Below are positions 35,740 through 44,441 of a stretch of DNA of 64,000 nucleotides, piece after piece. The position numbers were made by a program, and so were the translations under genes. Numbering within the stretch: the first letter of the stretch is position 1; the number at the start of each line of letters is the position of its first letter. A model generated the notes under the pieces. That model saw nothing but the letters and a program-made list of their open reading frames with translations, ran no database searches and was not told the DNA's origin. Where the stretch lies: the NCBI GenBank assembly GCA_036960305.1, contig JBALWA010000001.1, positions 124,001 through 188,000 of the forward strand, written 5' to 3'. This DNA is from JBALVT01 sp036960305. GTDB lineage: Bacteria; Pseudomonadota; Gammaproteobacteria; Pseudomonadales; Halieaceae.

Positions 35740-36734
35740 TTTTGGGTGCCCAATTTTGCGAAAATTTGCACAGTCGCTCCTTTGCGGGTAAAGCTGCTGA
35801 AAATGAGTTCGATAATTGCCGCCGGGAGTAGTGCGGCAGCCAGTACGCTCCACCCCAGGAAGGCTGGTAGTGTCCTCAGTGAAAAAGTGTTGCCGTGTTT
35901 TAGTAGCTTATAGTAAGCGTTCTGGTGTTCAGTACTTATCTGGTTGAGTGTACTCTGAATAAACCCGTAGCTGTTTTGGACAGGGTCCAGATGTTTTTGT
36001 TGCTCGATAATAAAGCCCCTGCGTTCTAACTGCTCACAAAGCCAGTCGCTTTCAAAATGCACAAGGTGCCGGGGTAAATCAAGGTGAAACCAATGCCCGG
36101 CAAATAGACGTTGTTGTAGGCTGTCATAGTTGGGTACCGCCAGGGCCAGGACACCACCAGTGTTCAGATGTTGCTTTATATTATCCAGTAACTTCTCATG
36201 CTCGCTAAGGTGCTCGAGTACATGCCACAAGATAATGATGTCAAAATTCCTGTTCTCGCATTCAGCGTCATCCAGGGCGCCGGCGCGAACAATGTCACTA
36301 CAGGACTCGTCAATGGGGAATTCCTGGCGCTCGAGGCCCAGTACGCTCGCCCCCTCTTCCTGAAAAGAACGGAGAAGCAAGCCGCGGCCGCAGCCTATAT
36401 CCAGGACAGCCGGTGACGCGCTTGTGGGCTTGGCTGCCCGCCAAAGACGAATAATTTTTCGGGCACGTGCCGTCGTGGCTTTTTTGAGAAGAAACTCGAT
36501 TACCGTCAAAAATTTGCTAGTCGATGAGCCGTAGTAGGTTTCGCTGTACACCGCATCTTCTGGTTCGTCGCTATCATAAGCAGGGTCCGATGGTACGGTA
36601 TTTACCAGTGCGCAATCGTTGCAGCGGCACAGATCATAGCGAAGGTGTTCTGTGTCCGGCTGGGTATCAAAAGCAGGTGCACCATAAAGAAACTCGAGAT
36701 CGCTGCTATTACAGTTATGGCATTGTGCAATCAT
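35736..36734 (-). CDS. Class I SAM-dependent methyltransferase with N-terminal zinc site
   Basis: A 332-residue protein with an N-terminal CHNC...CRCNDC cysteine cluster, then the SAM-binding motif VLDIGCGRGLLLRSFQEEGA and the post-II motif IILWHVLEHLSEHEKLLDNI; a hydrophobic helix occurs near residues 292-312. The layout matches methyltransferases found in O-antigen and glycan gene clusters (C-methyltransferase-like N-terminal zinc domain). It probably modifies a sugar or lipid-linked intermediate made by its neighbours. It is separated from gtrA by one base. Confidence 0.85.
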   Translation of the reverse strand: MIAQCHNCNSSDLEFLYGAPAFDTQPDTEHLRYDLCRCNDCALVNTVPSDPAYDSDEPEDAVYSETYYGSSTSKFLTVIEFLLKKATTARARKIIRLWRAAKPTSASPAVLDIGCGRGLLLRSFQEEGASVLGLERQEFPIDESCSDIVRAGALDDAECENRNFDIIILWHVLEHLSEHEKLLDNIKQHLNTGGVLALAVPNYDSLQQRLFAGHWFHLDLPRHLVHFESDWLCEQLERRGFIIEQQKHLDPVQNSYGFIQSTLNQISTEHQNAYYKLLKHGNTFSLRTLPAFLGWSVLAAALLPAAIIELIFSSFTRKGATVQIFAKLGTQK

Positions 36735-36735
36735 G

Positions 36736-37134
36736 TCAGTTGGCCTCCCTGTCAGGAGAGGACGAAAAAAGAAGGAATTTTTTGGCGGTGAAGTTGAATA
36801 GCATTACGAAAAAGGCCGCCACCAGCTTGGCGTAGAGCGGGTTTAACAGTAGCAGTTCGACCAGTAGGGACATGATGGCCTCGGAGATAATCAGGCCGGT
36901 GACCACGATGGTATTAAACAATAGAAACTCCAGTTGGGCGTTTTCGTATTTTCTGTGAGAAAAAACCCAGCGGGTATTGAGAGTGTACGCCACGCTGAGG
37001 CCTGCAAAATACCCCACGACATTTGCCAGAAGGTAATGTAGCCCCAGCATCTCCGTGCAAAGATAGAAGGCGAGGAAATCAAAGCTGAAAGCCAGTCCAC
37101 CCGCGATGAGGTACCTGAATATCTCAGCATTCAT
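36736..37134 (-). CDS. GtrA-family membrane protein (putative polyprenyl-P-sugar flippase)
   Basis: A 132-residue protein with four membrane helices and the GtrA signature RYLIAGGLAFSFDFLAFYLC, SVAYTLNTRWVFSHR and the C-terminal FNFTAKKFLLF. GtrA proteins are thought to flip polyprenyl-phosphate-linked sugars to the periplasm. The start overlaps the upstream TMTC-like stop by four bases. Together with the GT2 this supplies a donor to the periplasmic side for the membrane transferase. Confidence 0.9.
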   Translation of the reverse strand: MNAEIFRYLIAGGLAFSFDFLAFYLCTEMLGLHYLLANVVGYFAGLSVAYTLNTRWVFSHRKYENAQLEFLLFNTIVVTGLIISEAIMSLLVELLLLNPLYAKLVAAFFVMLFNFTAKKFLLFSSSPDREAN

Positions 37135-38771
37135 TGGTCGGCACCCGACATGCTCGAGTGAATTCGCTCGATGTTCCTTTTCGCCTGGATCGAATGTGGA
37201 TCGAGCCCCAAAGCAATTTCAAAGACCTCCAGGGCAGGTTTGACCTTGCCTTGTTTTAGAAGCGCGTAGCCGAAATTATTGAACATGCCGCTGGAATTGT
37301 GGCCTGCGTTGATCGCTTGTAAGTAGATACGCTCGGCTTTTTTGTAGTCGCCCCTTGCCATGGCGATATCCCCAAAAGACTGGTGCGACTCCGGCATGTT
37401 AGGTTGGAGTTGTCGGGCGGCTTCACTGTGTTCGATGGCCTTGTCCCACATGCCGCGCTTGCTATAGTCGGTAGCGAGGGCTATGTGTGCCCGCCAGTTT
37501 GGGCCAACAATTTCCAGTACCCGGCTGAACAGGGTGTATCGGTTTTCCCAATAGCCTATTTGCCAGTAACAGATGAACGAGAGATAAATTATCGCGATAA
37601 ACGACAGTGCTGACCCCAGGCGAAAATGTTGACTCATTTTGTTCGGCAGTAAATACACAGCGCTCATCAATACGCCGACAGAGGGCAGGTACATGTATCT
37701 GTCCGCATGGGCCTGACTACCAACCTGAATCAGCCCGATGACAGGTAGCAGGCTCACGATATACCAGCACAAGCCAGCTGCAATCAAGGGGGCCTGTCTT
37801 ATTTTCCCTACAGCGAGGGCCAGCCACAGGAATAGCAGAAGCCCCGGAAATATGAGTTTGGGTATGGAAGGTATGCCGGTGTAGGGATAGAACGCCGAGA
37901 GATCAATCGGCATTAGCATCTGCTTCAGGTAAGTCGTATAAGCGTAGACGCTGTTAAATAAGCGGATAGTGAAGGGAATGACTTCCAGGTCGACTACTGC
38001 TCCGCCTCTGTCCTGGGCGATAATGGTGACGATGCCCATGCCTGCTGACAGCGCAAACAGGGGCAGTTTTTCGAATACCAATCGGGCATAGGCAGCTGCG
38101 CCGCTGCGCAGTCGAGGCAGGTTAGGGTTGTTCCTGAATTGATACCACGACACATCCATCACCAGTAGAATTACGGGGAAGGTGACGGCCATCGGTTTTG
38201 ACAGAAGTGCCAGGCCAAATGCCAGCAGGACGTAGCAATATCCTCGGATGGAGGGGCTGGTTCTATAGCTGTCGTAAAGAATCATGCCCAGCATGAAAAA
38301 TACAGCACAGAGCAGGTCTTTTCTCTCGGCGATCCAGGCGACGGACTCCACATGCAGAGGGTGCACGAGGAACACCAGGGACAGGATGAAAGATTTCCAG
38401 TGATCTTCAGACAAGCGCAACAGGTAGGTGTAGACAAGCAGGCTGACCAGGCCATGTAGCAGGACATTGTGAATATGGGCCCAGCCTGGATCGGTGCCAA
38501 AAAGTGAGACATCGATCATATGAGAAAGCCAGGTCAGGGGGTGCCAGTTATGCATATAAAAGCTGGTGAATGCCGTCTGGATGTTTTCGAGGCTCAGCCC
38601 GGAAAGTACAAACGCATTGCGCAGGATATAGTCAGCGTCATCAAAATAGACATACTCGAAGCCGCGTGTCTGGCCATAGAGCAAATACAAGAGGGCAAAC
38701 TGCGTGAAAAAGACGATAATATGCATCCGGTAGTGATGGATTGCTGGATACAGTTTGTCGACTACTCTCAT
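37131..38771 (-). CDS. TMTC-like membrane protein with C-terminal TPRs (third copy in the window)
   Basis: A 546-residue protein with about 10-12 membrane helices followed by TPR repeats (residues about 440-540, DKAIEHSEAARQLQPNMPES and similar). It shows FDDADYIL (D44-D45), NWHPLTWLSHMIDVSLFG, FLVHPLHVESVAWIAERKDLL and ADRYMYLPSVG, the hallmark series of the bacterial TMTC-like TPR family. ATG 38771 is chosen over GTG 38816. First gene of a four-gene operon with gtrA, a methyltransferase and a GT2. A glycosyltransferase role is inferred; the acceptor is unknown. Confidence 0.8.
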   Translation of the reverse strand: MRVVDKLYPAIHHYRMHIIVFFTQFALLYLLYGQTRGFEYVYFDDADYILRNAFVLSGLSLENIQTAFTSFYMHNWHPLTWLSHMIDVSLFGTDPGWAHIHNVLLHGLVSLLVYTYLLRLSEDHWKSFILSLVFLVHPLHVESVAWIAERKDLLCAVFFMLGMILYDSYRTSPSIRGYCYVLLAFGLALLSKPMAVTFPVILLVMDVSWYQFRNNPNLPRLRSGAAAYARLVFEKLPLFALSAGMGIVTIIAQDRGGAVVDLEVIPFTIRLFNSVYAYTTYLKQMLMPIDLSAFYPYTGIPSIPKLIFPGLLLFLWLALAVGKIRQAPLIAAGLCWYIVSLLPVIGLIQVGSQAHADRYMYLPSVGVLMSAVYLLPNKMSQHFRLGSALSFIAIIYLSFICYWQIGYWENRYTLFSRVLEIVGPNWRAHIALATDYSKRGMWDKAIEHSEAARQLQPNMPESHQSFGDIAMARGDYKKAERIYLQAINAGHNSSGMFNNFGYALLKQGKVKPALEVFEIALGLDPHSIQAKRNIERIHSSMSGADQ

Positions 38772-39012
38772 TATTGCCCTGATTATATGTTCCCGGGCAG
38801 GAAATTGCCCACGCACCCGGACCGATTGTTATTGTGTTTATAAGTCGCCGCGGATGACCTGCTGCCTATTGTATATTCTTCGGTCCATGGATCGCCAGTT
38901 TTGTAATTGCGAATATTCCACATTGCTGTGGCACCCTTTCGACGATCGGGTTTTCGTGGTGGAACTTTCTGTTCGACCTCTCACTCGGGGCGAAAAAATG
39001 ATAGGCTGTGGT

Positions 39013-39579
39013 ATGGATTTTACGCTAAACAATGGCTGGCTCGATCAGGCGAGAAGAGCGCCTTCTCCCAATTTCGGCCCGCGGCCAGCGCACAGTGAGA
39101 CCGATTTATTGGTCATCCACAATATATCCTTACCGCCGGGTCAGTACGAGGGCTGTTGCATAGAGCAGTTTTTTTGTAATGTTCTGGACTGGGATGAGCA
39201 CCCGTATTTTGAGCAGATCCGGGGGCTGGAGGTTTCAGCACATCTACTTGTTCGACGCTCGGGGGAGTTGTTGCAGTTTGTCGGTTTTGGCGATCGAGCC
39301 TGGCACGCGGGGCGCTCTTGTTTTCAGGGCAGGGAAGAGTGTAATGATTTCAGTATTGGTGTTGAGCTTGAAGGTGCGGATGACGAGCCCTACGAAGAGG
39401 TGCAGTATCGGGTCTTGGCTGCAGTCACCCGCGTTCTTTTGAGTGAGTATCCGCAGATGAGTGCAGATAAAATTGTCGGTCACAGTGAGATAGCCCCTGG
39501 CCGTAAGACCGACCCTGGCCCTGCATTTGATTGGCAGCGGTATAGGTATTTATTGGACGAAGCAGGAGAATCTTTATGA
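39013..39579 (+). CDS. ampD: 1,6-anhydro-MurNAc-L-alanine amidase AmpD
   Basis: Cytoplasmic zinc amidase that removes the stem peptide from recycled anhydromuropeptides and so keeps AmpR-controlled beta-lactamase low. The 188-residue protein shows NNGWLDQARRAPSPNFGPRP, zinc ligands H36 (VIHNIS), H157 and D167 (GHSEIAPGRKTDPG), and K165 nearby. ATG 39013 matches the E. coli start; ATG 38998 is possible. The open frame further upstream is not family-like. Its stop overlaps ampE by four bases. Confidence 0.96.
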   Translation: MDFTLNNGWLDQARRAPSPNFGPRPAHSETDLLVIHNISLPPGQYEGCCIEQFFCNVLDWDEHPYFEQIRGLEVSAHLLVRRSGELLQFVGFGDRAWHAGRSCFQGREECNDFSIGVELEGADDEPYEEVQYRVLAAVTRVLLSEYPQMSADKIVGHSEIAPGRKTDPGPAFDWQRYRYLLDEAGESL

Positions 39580-40427
39580 CATTTTTGGCAATTATTGTCG
39601 CTCTCATCTTTTCACGGGTATGGGGGGACAGCAATCCGCTGCGCAATGACAGCTGGTTTTTCAGTTTGCAGTCAACAATTCGCGGGCTGGGGTTCTCGCC
39701 GTCGGTAGGATTTTTGATCTATTTGGGTATTCCGGTTCTGGCATGCCTTTTCCTGTTGGACGCCAGCGAGTCGATTTTGTTTGGCCTGGTGTGGATAGTT
39801 TTAGCTGCGGGACTATTGCTGTACGCCTTTGGGCGTGGCCAGTACGCTAATCTTGTAGAGCGATATCGCAGTTACTGTGTGACAGGTGATTTTGAGACAG
39901 CAAGCCATTACGCCCAGTCTGTGCTGGGTATGGAGTTTGGTGACGAAGCTATTGTATCCGCACGACAGGTGCACATGGCAATTCAGCGAGAACTTCTCTA
40001 TATGGGCTACCAACGCTGGTTTTCAGTCTTGTTCTATTTTGTTGTACTGGGCCCGGTGGGGGCCCTGTTCTATCGATTGCTACAGTTGAGTCGTTTAACA
40101 CCTGAACGTGCCGAGGCAGAGCGGCTGTTGTATTTTGCCGACTGGATCCCCGCACGCTTATTGGCTGCGGGTTTCGCATTGACGGGGGATTTTCTTGCCA
40201 GCCGCGATTCACTGGTATCCAGTGTGATGGTGCCTGAGGAGACAGCTGGAGCAGTGCTCCAAACTGTTGGTCGCGCTGCGATAGGCGCCTCAGATTATGA
40301 CGATGAGGTGCTTACGGGCTTTCTTGCCAAAGAGGCCGTGAGCGAAACCACTGAGCTGAATGCACTGTTGTCCCGTAGCGCGGTAAGTTGGGTTGTTGTT
40401 CTTTCGCTGTTGGTGTTATTTCTGTAG
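39576..40427 (+). CDS. ampE: Inner-membrane protein AmpE
   Basis: A 283-residue polytopic protein that pairs with AmpD in many gammaproteobacteria; its biochemical role is still unclear. The N-terminus TFLAIIVALIFSRVWGDSNPLR, about four hydrophobic segments, and the central YRSYCVTGDFETASHYAQSV/EAIVSARQVHMAIQRELLYM region match AmpE/CobD-like proteins. ATG 39576 overlaps the ampD stop, so the two are translated together. Confidence 0.9.
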   Translation: MTFLAIIVALIFSRVWGDSNPLRNDSWFFSLQSTIRGLGFSPSVGFLIYLGIPVLACLFLLDASESILFGLVWIVLAAGLLLYAFGRGQYANLVERYRSYCVTGDFETASHYAQSVLGMEFGDEAIVSARQVHMAIQRELLYMGYQRWFSVLFYFVVLGPVGALFYRLLQLSRLTPERAEAERLLYFADWIPARLLAAGFALTGDFLASRDSLVSSVMVPEETAGAVLQTVGRAAIGASDYDDEVLTGFLAKEAVSETTELNALLSRSAVSWVVVLSLLVLFL

Positions 40428-40447
40428 CGTCAGGGGATCATTGCAGC

Positions 40448-42007
40448 GTGAAAAAAAGCCCGAAAAGTGATCTTACTCTGCCGTCTGTGGTGGCTGATCT
40501 GGAGGGCAGATACCGACGGTCTCGGTTGATGTTGACGATTATTTTTCACCCAGAGCCTGAACGAATTGGCGAGGTGACTTCACTGCTGGTTGACGAGGGC
40601 GAATCTGCTATAGAGCTTGGTCGAAACGGCCCTGGCTTTTGTCATCCTTCCGAGGGCGTGGGCAGCCGTTCGCTCGACGACCCCCATATTAGTCGTCAGG
40701 CGCTAATGTTTTCCAGAGATAAAAAGTCTCTCGTCCTGACGCGCGATCCCGATGCTAGCCGTTGTCAGGTCAATGGCAAAGAGCTGAATGGGGAACTGCA
40801 CTTGGCTGAGGAACAATTGAGTTCCGGAGTAACACTATTTTTGGCTCATCGAGTGGTTTTGCTATTCCGCAAAGTTGTATGTCGGGACGCAGCTGATGTT
40901 GAGACCGCTAAATCTTCCGATTTAAAAGGCAATAGCCCATATATGCAGGAGTTGCGCGAGCAGATTACGACAGCGGCAGCGAATGATGTCGATGTGCTGA
41001 TATGCGGTGAGACGGGAACGGGTAAGGAACTGGTGGCCTCGGCAATACACGCAAACAGTCAAAGGCGCAATGAAAAATTGCTTCCGGTTAATATGGCCGC
41101 CATTCCCGCAAGCCTTGCACCATCGATACTCTTTGGTAATGCAAGAGGGGCCTATACCGGAGCCGAGACGTCTGGCGTGGGCTATTTTGAACAGGCCCAG
41201 GGGGGCACCTTGTTTCTCGATGAGGTTGGTGATACGCCGCCGGAAATTCAAGCGCAGTTACTGCGTGCCCTGCAGCAGAGAGAAATACAGCGTGTCGGTG
41301 GCTCCGTGCACAAGGTCGACTTACGCGTCATTGCCGCAACTGACGCGCCTTTGGATGAAGGTAGTGATTTCAAGGCGGCGCTGCGTCATCGTTTGGGTAG
41401 CTGTGAAATTTCTCTCAAACCACTGCGAGAGCATCCCGAAGATATTGGAGAGTTGTTGTGGTTTTTCCTCCAGAAATACCTCGGGGACACATCGGCAACC
41501 TACCTATTGCCCCATCCTGAGAGTGACCGTCGGGATATTGCATTCTGGGCGGAACTGTTTCATTTGTTCCTGGGTTATTCCTGGCCGGGAAATGTCCGTC
41601 AACTATCCAACTTTGCGCAGCAAGTGGCTATGGCCAGCACCCGGGAGTTGGTCTTGCCCGCAGACCTCCGCGCGAAAATGATTAGGGAGAACCGCGGCAG
41701 TGATACGGGCCGCCCGCACTGGCGCAAGAACGAAGATGTTAGCGATGATGAGTTTCTCTCGACCATGGAAGCAGCGCTTTACGAACCGACGAAAGTGTCC
41801 CGGTTACTCAAGTTGCACCGGACAGCAGTTTACAGGCGAATGGAAAGTTTTCCCTTTCTGCGGGTAGCCAGCCAGGTTCCCGAAGCTGAGTTGCAGGAAG
41901 CGCTGCTGGCATGTGAGGGGGATATAGACAAGGTGGCGTTGATTTTACGGGTATCCAGGGCAGGTCTTAGGTCACGCCTCAAAGGATTGTCAAAGGCAGG
42001 TCAGTAG
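40448..42007 (+). CDS. FHA-domain sigma-54-dependent transcriptional activator
   Basis: A 519-residue enhancer-binding protein. An N-terminal FHA domain (about residues 58-140: ELGRNGPGF, DDPHISRQALMF, QVNGKEL) replaces a response-regulator receiver. The AAA+ domain has Walker A GETGTGKE (187-194), GAYTGA (a natural variant of the sigma-54-contacting GAFTGA loop, 234-239) and Walker B TLFLDEVGD (254-262). The C-terminus holds two Fis-like HTH segments (KVSRLLKLHRTAVYRRM and KVALILRVSRAGLRSRLKGL). It starts at GTG 40448 and ends seven bases before a Ser/Thr kinase, so phosphothreonine signalling from that kinase to the FHA domain is the likely input. Targets unknown. Confidence 0.9.
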   Translation: MKKSPKSDLTLPSVVADLEGRYRRSRLMLTIIFHPEPERIGEVTSLLVDEGESAIELGRNGPGFCHPSEGVGSRSLDDPHISRQALMFSRDKKSLVLTRDPDASRCQVNGKELNGELHLAEEQLSSGVTLFLAHRVVLLFRKVVCRDAADVETAKSSDLKGNSPYMQELREQITTAAANDVDVLICGETGTGKELVASAIHANSQRRNEKLLPVNMAAIPASLAPSILFGNARGAYTGAETSGVGYFEQAQGGTLFLDEVGDTPPEIQAQLLRALQQREIQRVGGSVHKVDLRVIAATDAPLDEGSDFKAALRHRLGSCEISLKPLREHPEDIGELLWFFLQKYLGDTSATYLLPHPESDRRDIAFWAELFHLFLGYSWPGNVRQLSNFAQQVAMASTRELVLPADLRAKMIRENRGSDTGRPHWRKNEDVSDDEFLSTMEAALYEPTKVSRLLKLHRTAVYRRMESFPFLRVASQVPEAELQEALLACEGDIDKVALILRVSRAGLRSRLKGLSKAGQ

Positions 42008-42013
42008 CGGATT

Positions 42014-43420
42014 ATGTCGACCCGAATAGGTCCCTATCGTGTTTTACGCTTGATCAATGAGGGCGGCCAGGGCGGGGTTTACCTGGGATACGACAGTCGT
42101 TTGCAACGGCGAGTGGCGATTAAAGTCTACCGCTTCCCCGAGGGTGGGTTTGGGAGAAAGCAGCTATTGGATGAGGCGAAGCTGGTCGTAAGTATCGACA
42201 CTCACAAGATAGTGCAGATTTATGATTTGGTCGTCGGGCAGGATAATCTGGCACTGATCATGGAGTATATTCCAGGCTGTGACCTCGAAGAATTTCTGTC
42301 TGAGCGCCAGCCCTCGGTCTCAACCGTGTTAACGGTGGCAACCGATCTGGCCGGCGCCCTCGCCGCGGCAAGGCAACAGGATATCGTGCACGGCGACTTG
42401 AAGGCGGCGAATGTTCTTGTAACCGATTCAGGCAGGATAAAACTGACGGATTTTGGCATCGCCAGAGCCGGTAACGGGCACAGCGTGGGCTTGCAGGGAG
42501 CTGGGAGTCCAAGCAGTGTTTCACCCGAGCAATTCCTCGGCAAGTCACTGGATATACGGTCGGACTTATTTGCTCTTGGTTGTTTGATTTATCGCATGCT
42601 GACCGGAATACAGCCCTTTTTTCGGGATGGTCAATTAGACCCTCACAGCCTCTTGGAGACTATGCCAGCCCCTGTGGAAACTCTGGTGCCAGACTTGCCG
42701 CTGGGCTTACCGGAGTTGCTTGTTGGGCTGCTACAAAAAGACCCCAATGACCGTCCTGGCGATACACAGCAGTTGCGTTATGCGCTGCGTCGTATTACCC
42801 GGGCTATGCCACTTTCAGTCTCCAGTTCCTTGCTGGATGAAGCCAGGCCCTTTTTTCGGGAGGAATCGGCAGGTGATGTGCCGCCGATTATTCCCGCAGA
42901 CCTACTGCATGCGGGGCGCTCCAGGCTGCGTGGTTTACAGATGGATGCCGCTTGGCCCGAACGTCTTGCTGGCGCAAAGAGGCTGTTATGGCTGTTGCTG
43001 CCTTTGGTCGCCATGGCGGTGTTTTTATTGTTGCCAGTGACGCCCGCAGAGACTCGTATTCATATCGATACACCGACGATTCAGTTGGATGCTGGGGTTT
43101 CACTGCCCCATGAATTAACCCCTGTGTGGTTTGTCGAGCAGTTGCAATCGGCAGCCAGTGCCGAATTAGGACCGGTTATTGTTTCGGGTCCAGTAGGTGC
43201 AACGCAGGTTCGTACGCTGTATGCATCGCCGAAGGAACTATTGGCACAGGAGCAGGCAGGATTGGCGCTACGTTGTACTAGCGCGCTGTGTTTGCTTACC
43301 GTGACACGCGAAGGTGAGCAGGGCATACGCACTCAGCAATTGGTTTTATTTCCGGATGATACGGCACAGGAGTGGGGTGAGGCGGTGCAGGGTGTAGCTC
43401 GGGTTTTATACCGGCAGTAG
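42014..43420 (+). CDS. Membrane-anchored Ser/Thr protein kinase
   Basis: A 468-residue Hanks-type kinase. Residues 7-265 form the catalytic domain: glycine loop NEGGQGGVY, K37 in VAIKVYR, E54, catalytic D128 in HGDLKAANVLV (HGD, so a non-RD kinase), DFG at 146-148, and SPEQ in place of APE. A single membrane helix lies near residues 323-341, leaving a C-terminal periplasmic domain of about 125 residues with Cys-pair RCTSALC that might sense or bind wall components. It follows the FHA activator by six bases; the two probably form a signalling pair. Confidence 0.9.
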   Translation: MSTRIGPYRVLRLINEGGQGGVYLGYDSRLQRRVAIKVYRFPEGGFGRKQLLDEAKLVVSIDTHKIVQIYDLVVGQDNLALIMEYIPGCDLEEFLSERQPSVSTVLTVATDLAGALAAARQQDIVHGDLKAANVLVTDSGRIKLTDFGIARAGNGHSVGLQGAGSPSSVSPEQFLGKSLDIRSDLFALGCLIYRMLTGIQPFFRDGQLDPHSLLETMPAPVETLVPDLPLGLPELLVGLLQKDPNDRPGDTQQLRYALRRITRAMPLSVSSSLLDEARPFFREESAGDVPPIIPADLLHAGRSRLRGLQMDAAWPERLAGAKRLLWLLLPLVAMAVFLLLPVTPAETRIHIDTPTIQLDAGVSLPHELTPVWFVEQLQSAASAELGPVIVSGPVGATQVRTLYASPKELLAQEQAGLALRCTSALCLLTVTREGEQGIRTQQLVLFPDDTAQEWGEAVQGVARVLYRQ

Positions 43421-43440
43421 CCCAAGGGCTTTCGGGCCTG

Positions 43441-44349
43441 TCAGCCACTCAGCTTTAGTATGCTCCGCAGCAGCGCTTCATTCAGTGGTGCTGGTACGCC
43501 CCGCTGTCGGGCCACTGCGATCAGGTAGCCGCTAATATATTCAACTTCCGTCTGCCGCGCCGCCTCGATATCCTGCAACATGGAGGAGCGGTTGTTGGCG
43601 GTGCCGGTGATGACCTCGCGCACTGTGTCATGTAATTCGGAAGCGATGGCGTGATGGCCTGCCGCAGCCGAAATTGTCGCGATCTCATCGCACAGGCCCT
43701 TGAGTTGTGCGGATAAATCTGGCCGGGACAGCAGCGCTCCATTGGGGCACGCTGCCAGCGCGGTAAGCGGGTTAATCGCGCTATTTACAACCATTTTTTG
43801 CCAAAGTACTTCCGTAATATCAGCATCCCAATGGCAGGGGAGGGGGAGCGTTCTCCAGCCCTCGAACCAGGCAGGGGGCGAGTCCGTATTGGCTCGACCA
43901 ATCCTGGTGAAACCAATGCCGGCATGAACAATAGTGTTTCCTGATGTGCGATAGGCTCCTTCTGTCGTCGTGCCGACGTAAAAGCGCCAGTGTGGATAGT
44001 CCTTTTCAAGTATTTCCAGAATGCCCATGCCATTGACCATAAGGAGGATATGGCTGCCTTCGTCTAATCTGTGGCTCACCGCAGCCAAAGCGGCAGCCAC
44101 GTCGTAAGCTTTGGTGGTGATGAGCAGATGGCTGATGTAACCGGTTTCGGAGGCAGTGGAAGTGGGAAAATCGACCGTAGTGGTTGAATCCCCGGATAGA
44201 ATATTAAGCGTCCGCCTGCCGGGGTCGGCAGTGTCGGACACGGTGTCCCCCCTGGTAAGCAAGCTTGTGTGGCCGTTGAGGCGTTCCAGCGCGGCGGCGA
44301 ACAGGCCTCCGATGGCACCTGCTCCCAGAATATGCCAGTGAGATACCAT
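43441..44349 (-). CDS. Ketopantoate reductase-like (PanE/ApbA family) oxidoreductase
   Basis: A 302-residue NADPH-dependent reductase: N-terminal Rossmann motif HILGAGAIGGLFAAALE and the C-terminal helical domain with the catalytic lysine region WQKMVVNSAINPLTALAACPNG. The standard reaction is reduction of 2-dehydropantoate to pantoate in pantothenate and CoA synthesis; the family also includes paralogues with other substrates, so panE is likely but not certain. It converges with the kinase gene and is divergent from yajQ. Confidence 0.88.
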   Translation of the reverse strand: MVSHWHILGAGAIGGLFAAALERLNGHTSLLTRGDTVSDTADPGRRTLNILSGDSTTTVDFPTSTASETGYISHLLITTKAYDVAAALAAVSHRLDEGSHILLMVNGMGILEILEKDYPHWRFYVGTTTEGAYRTSGNTIVHAGIGFTRIGRANTDSPPAWFEGWRTLPLPCHWDADITEVLWQKMVVNSAINPLTALAACPNGALLSRPDLSAQLKGLCDEIATISAAAGHHAIASELHDTVREVITGTANNRSSMLQDIEAARQTEVEYISGYLIAVARQRGVPAPLNEALLRSILKLSG

Positions 44350-44441
44350 GGCTCAGTTATATTTGGTCGCGGGGATTGAAAACTGCCGATAGCGCATTAG
44401 TATGTGTCACCTGTTGCTAGTTATGAAAGGAAGTGAGAACT

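Noticed and set aside
42220..42548. Two overlapping antisense frames inside the Ser/Thr kinase gene.
   Set aside because: They cover the kinase catalytic loop on the other strand and have no family features.
43405..43440. Possible terminator hairpin (GCCC...GGGC) between the kinase and the PanE-like gene.
   Set aside because: Four-base stem with a long loop and no T run; too weak to call.
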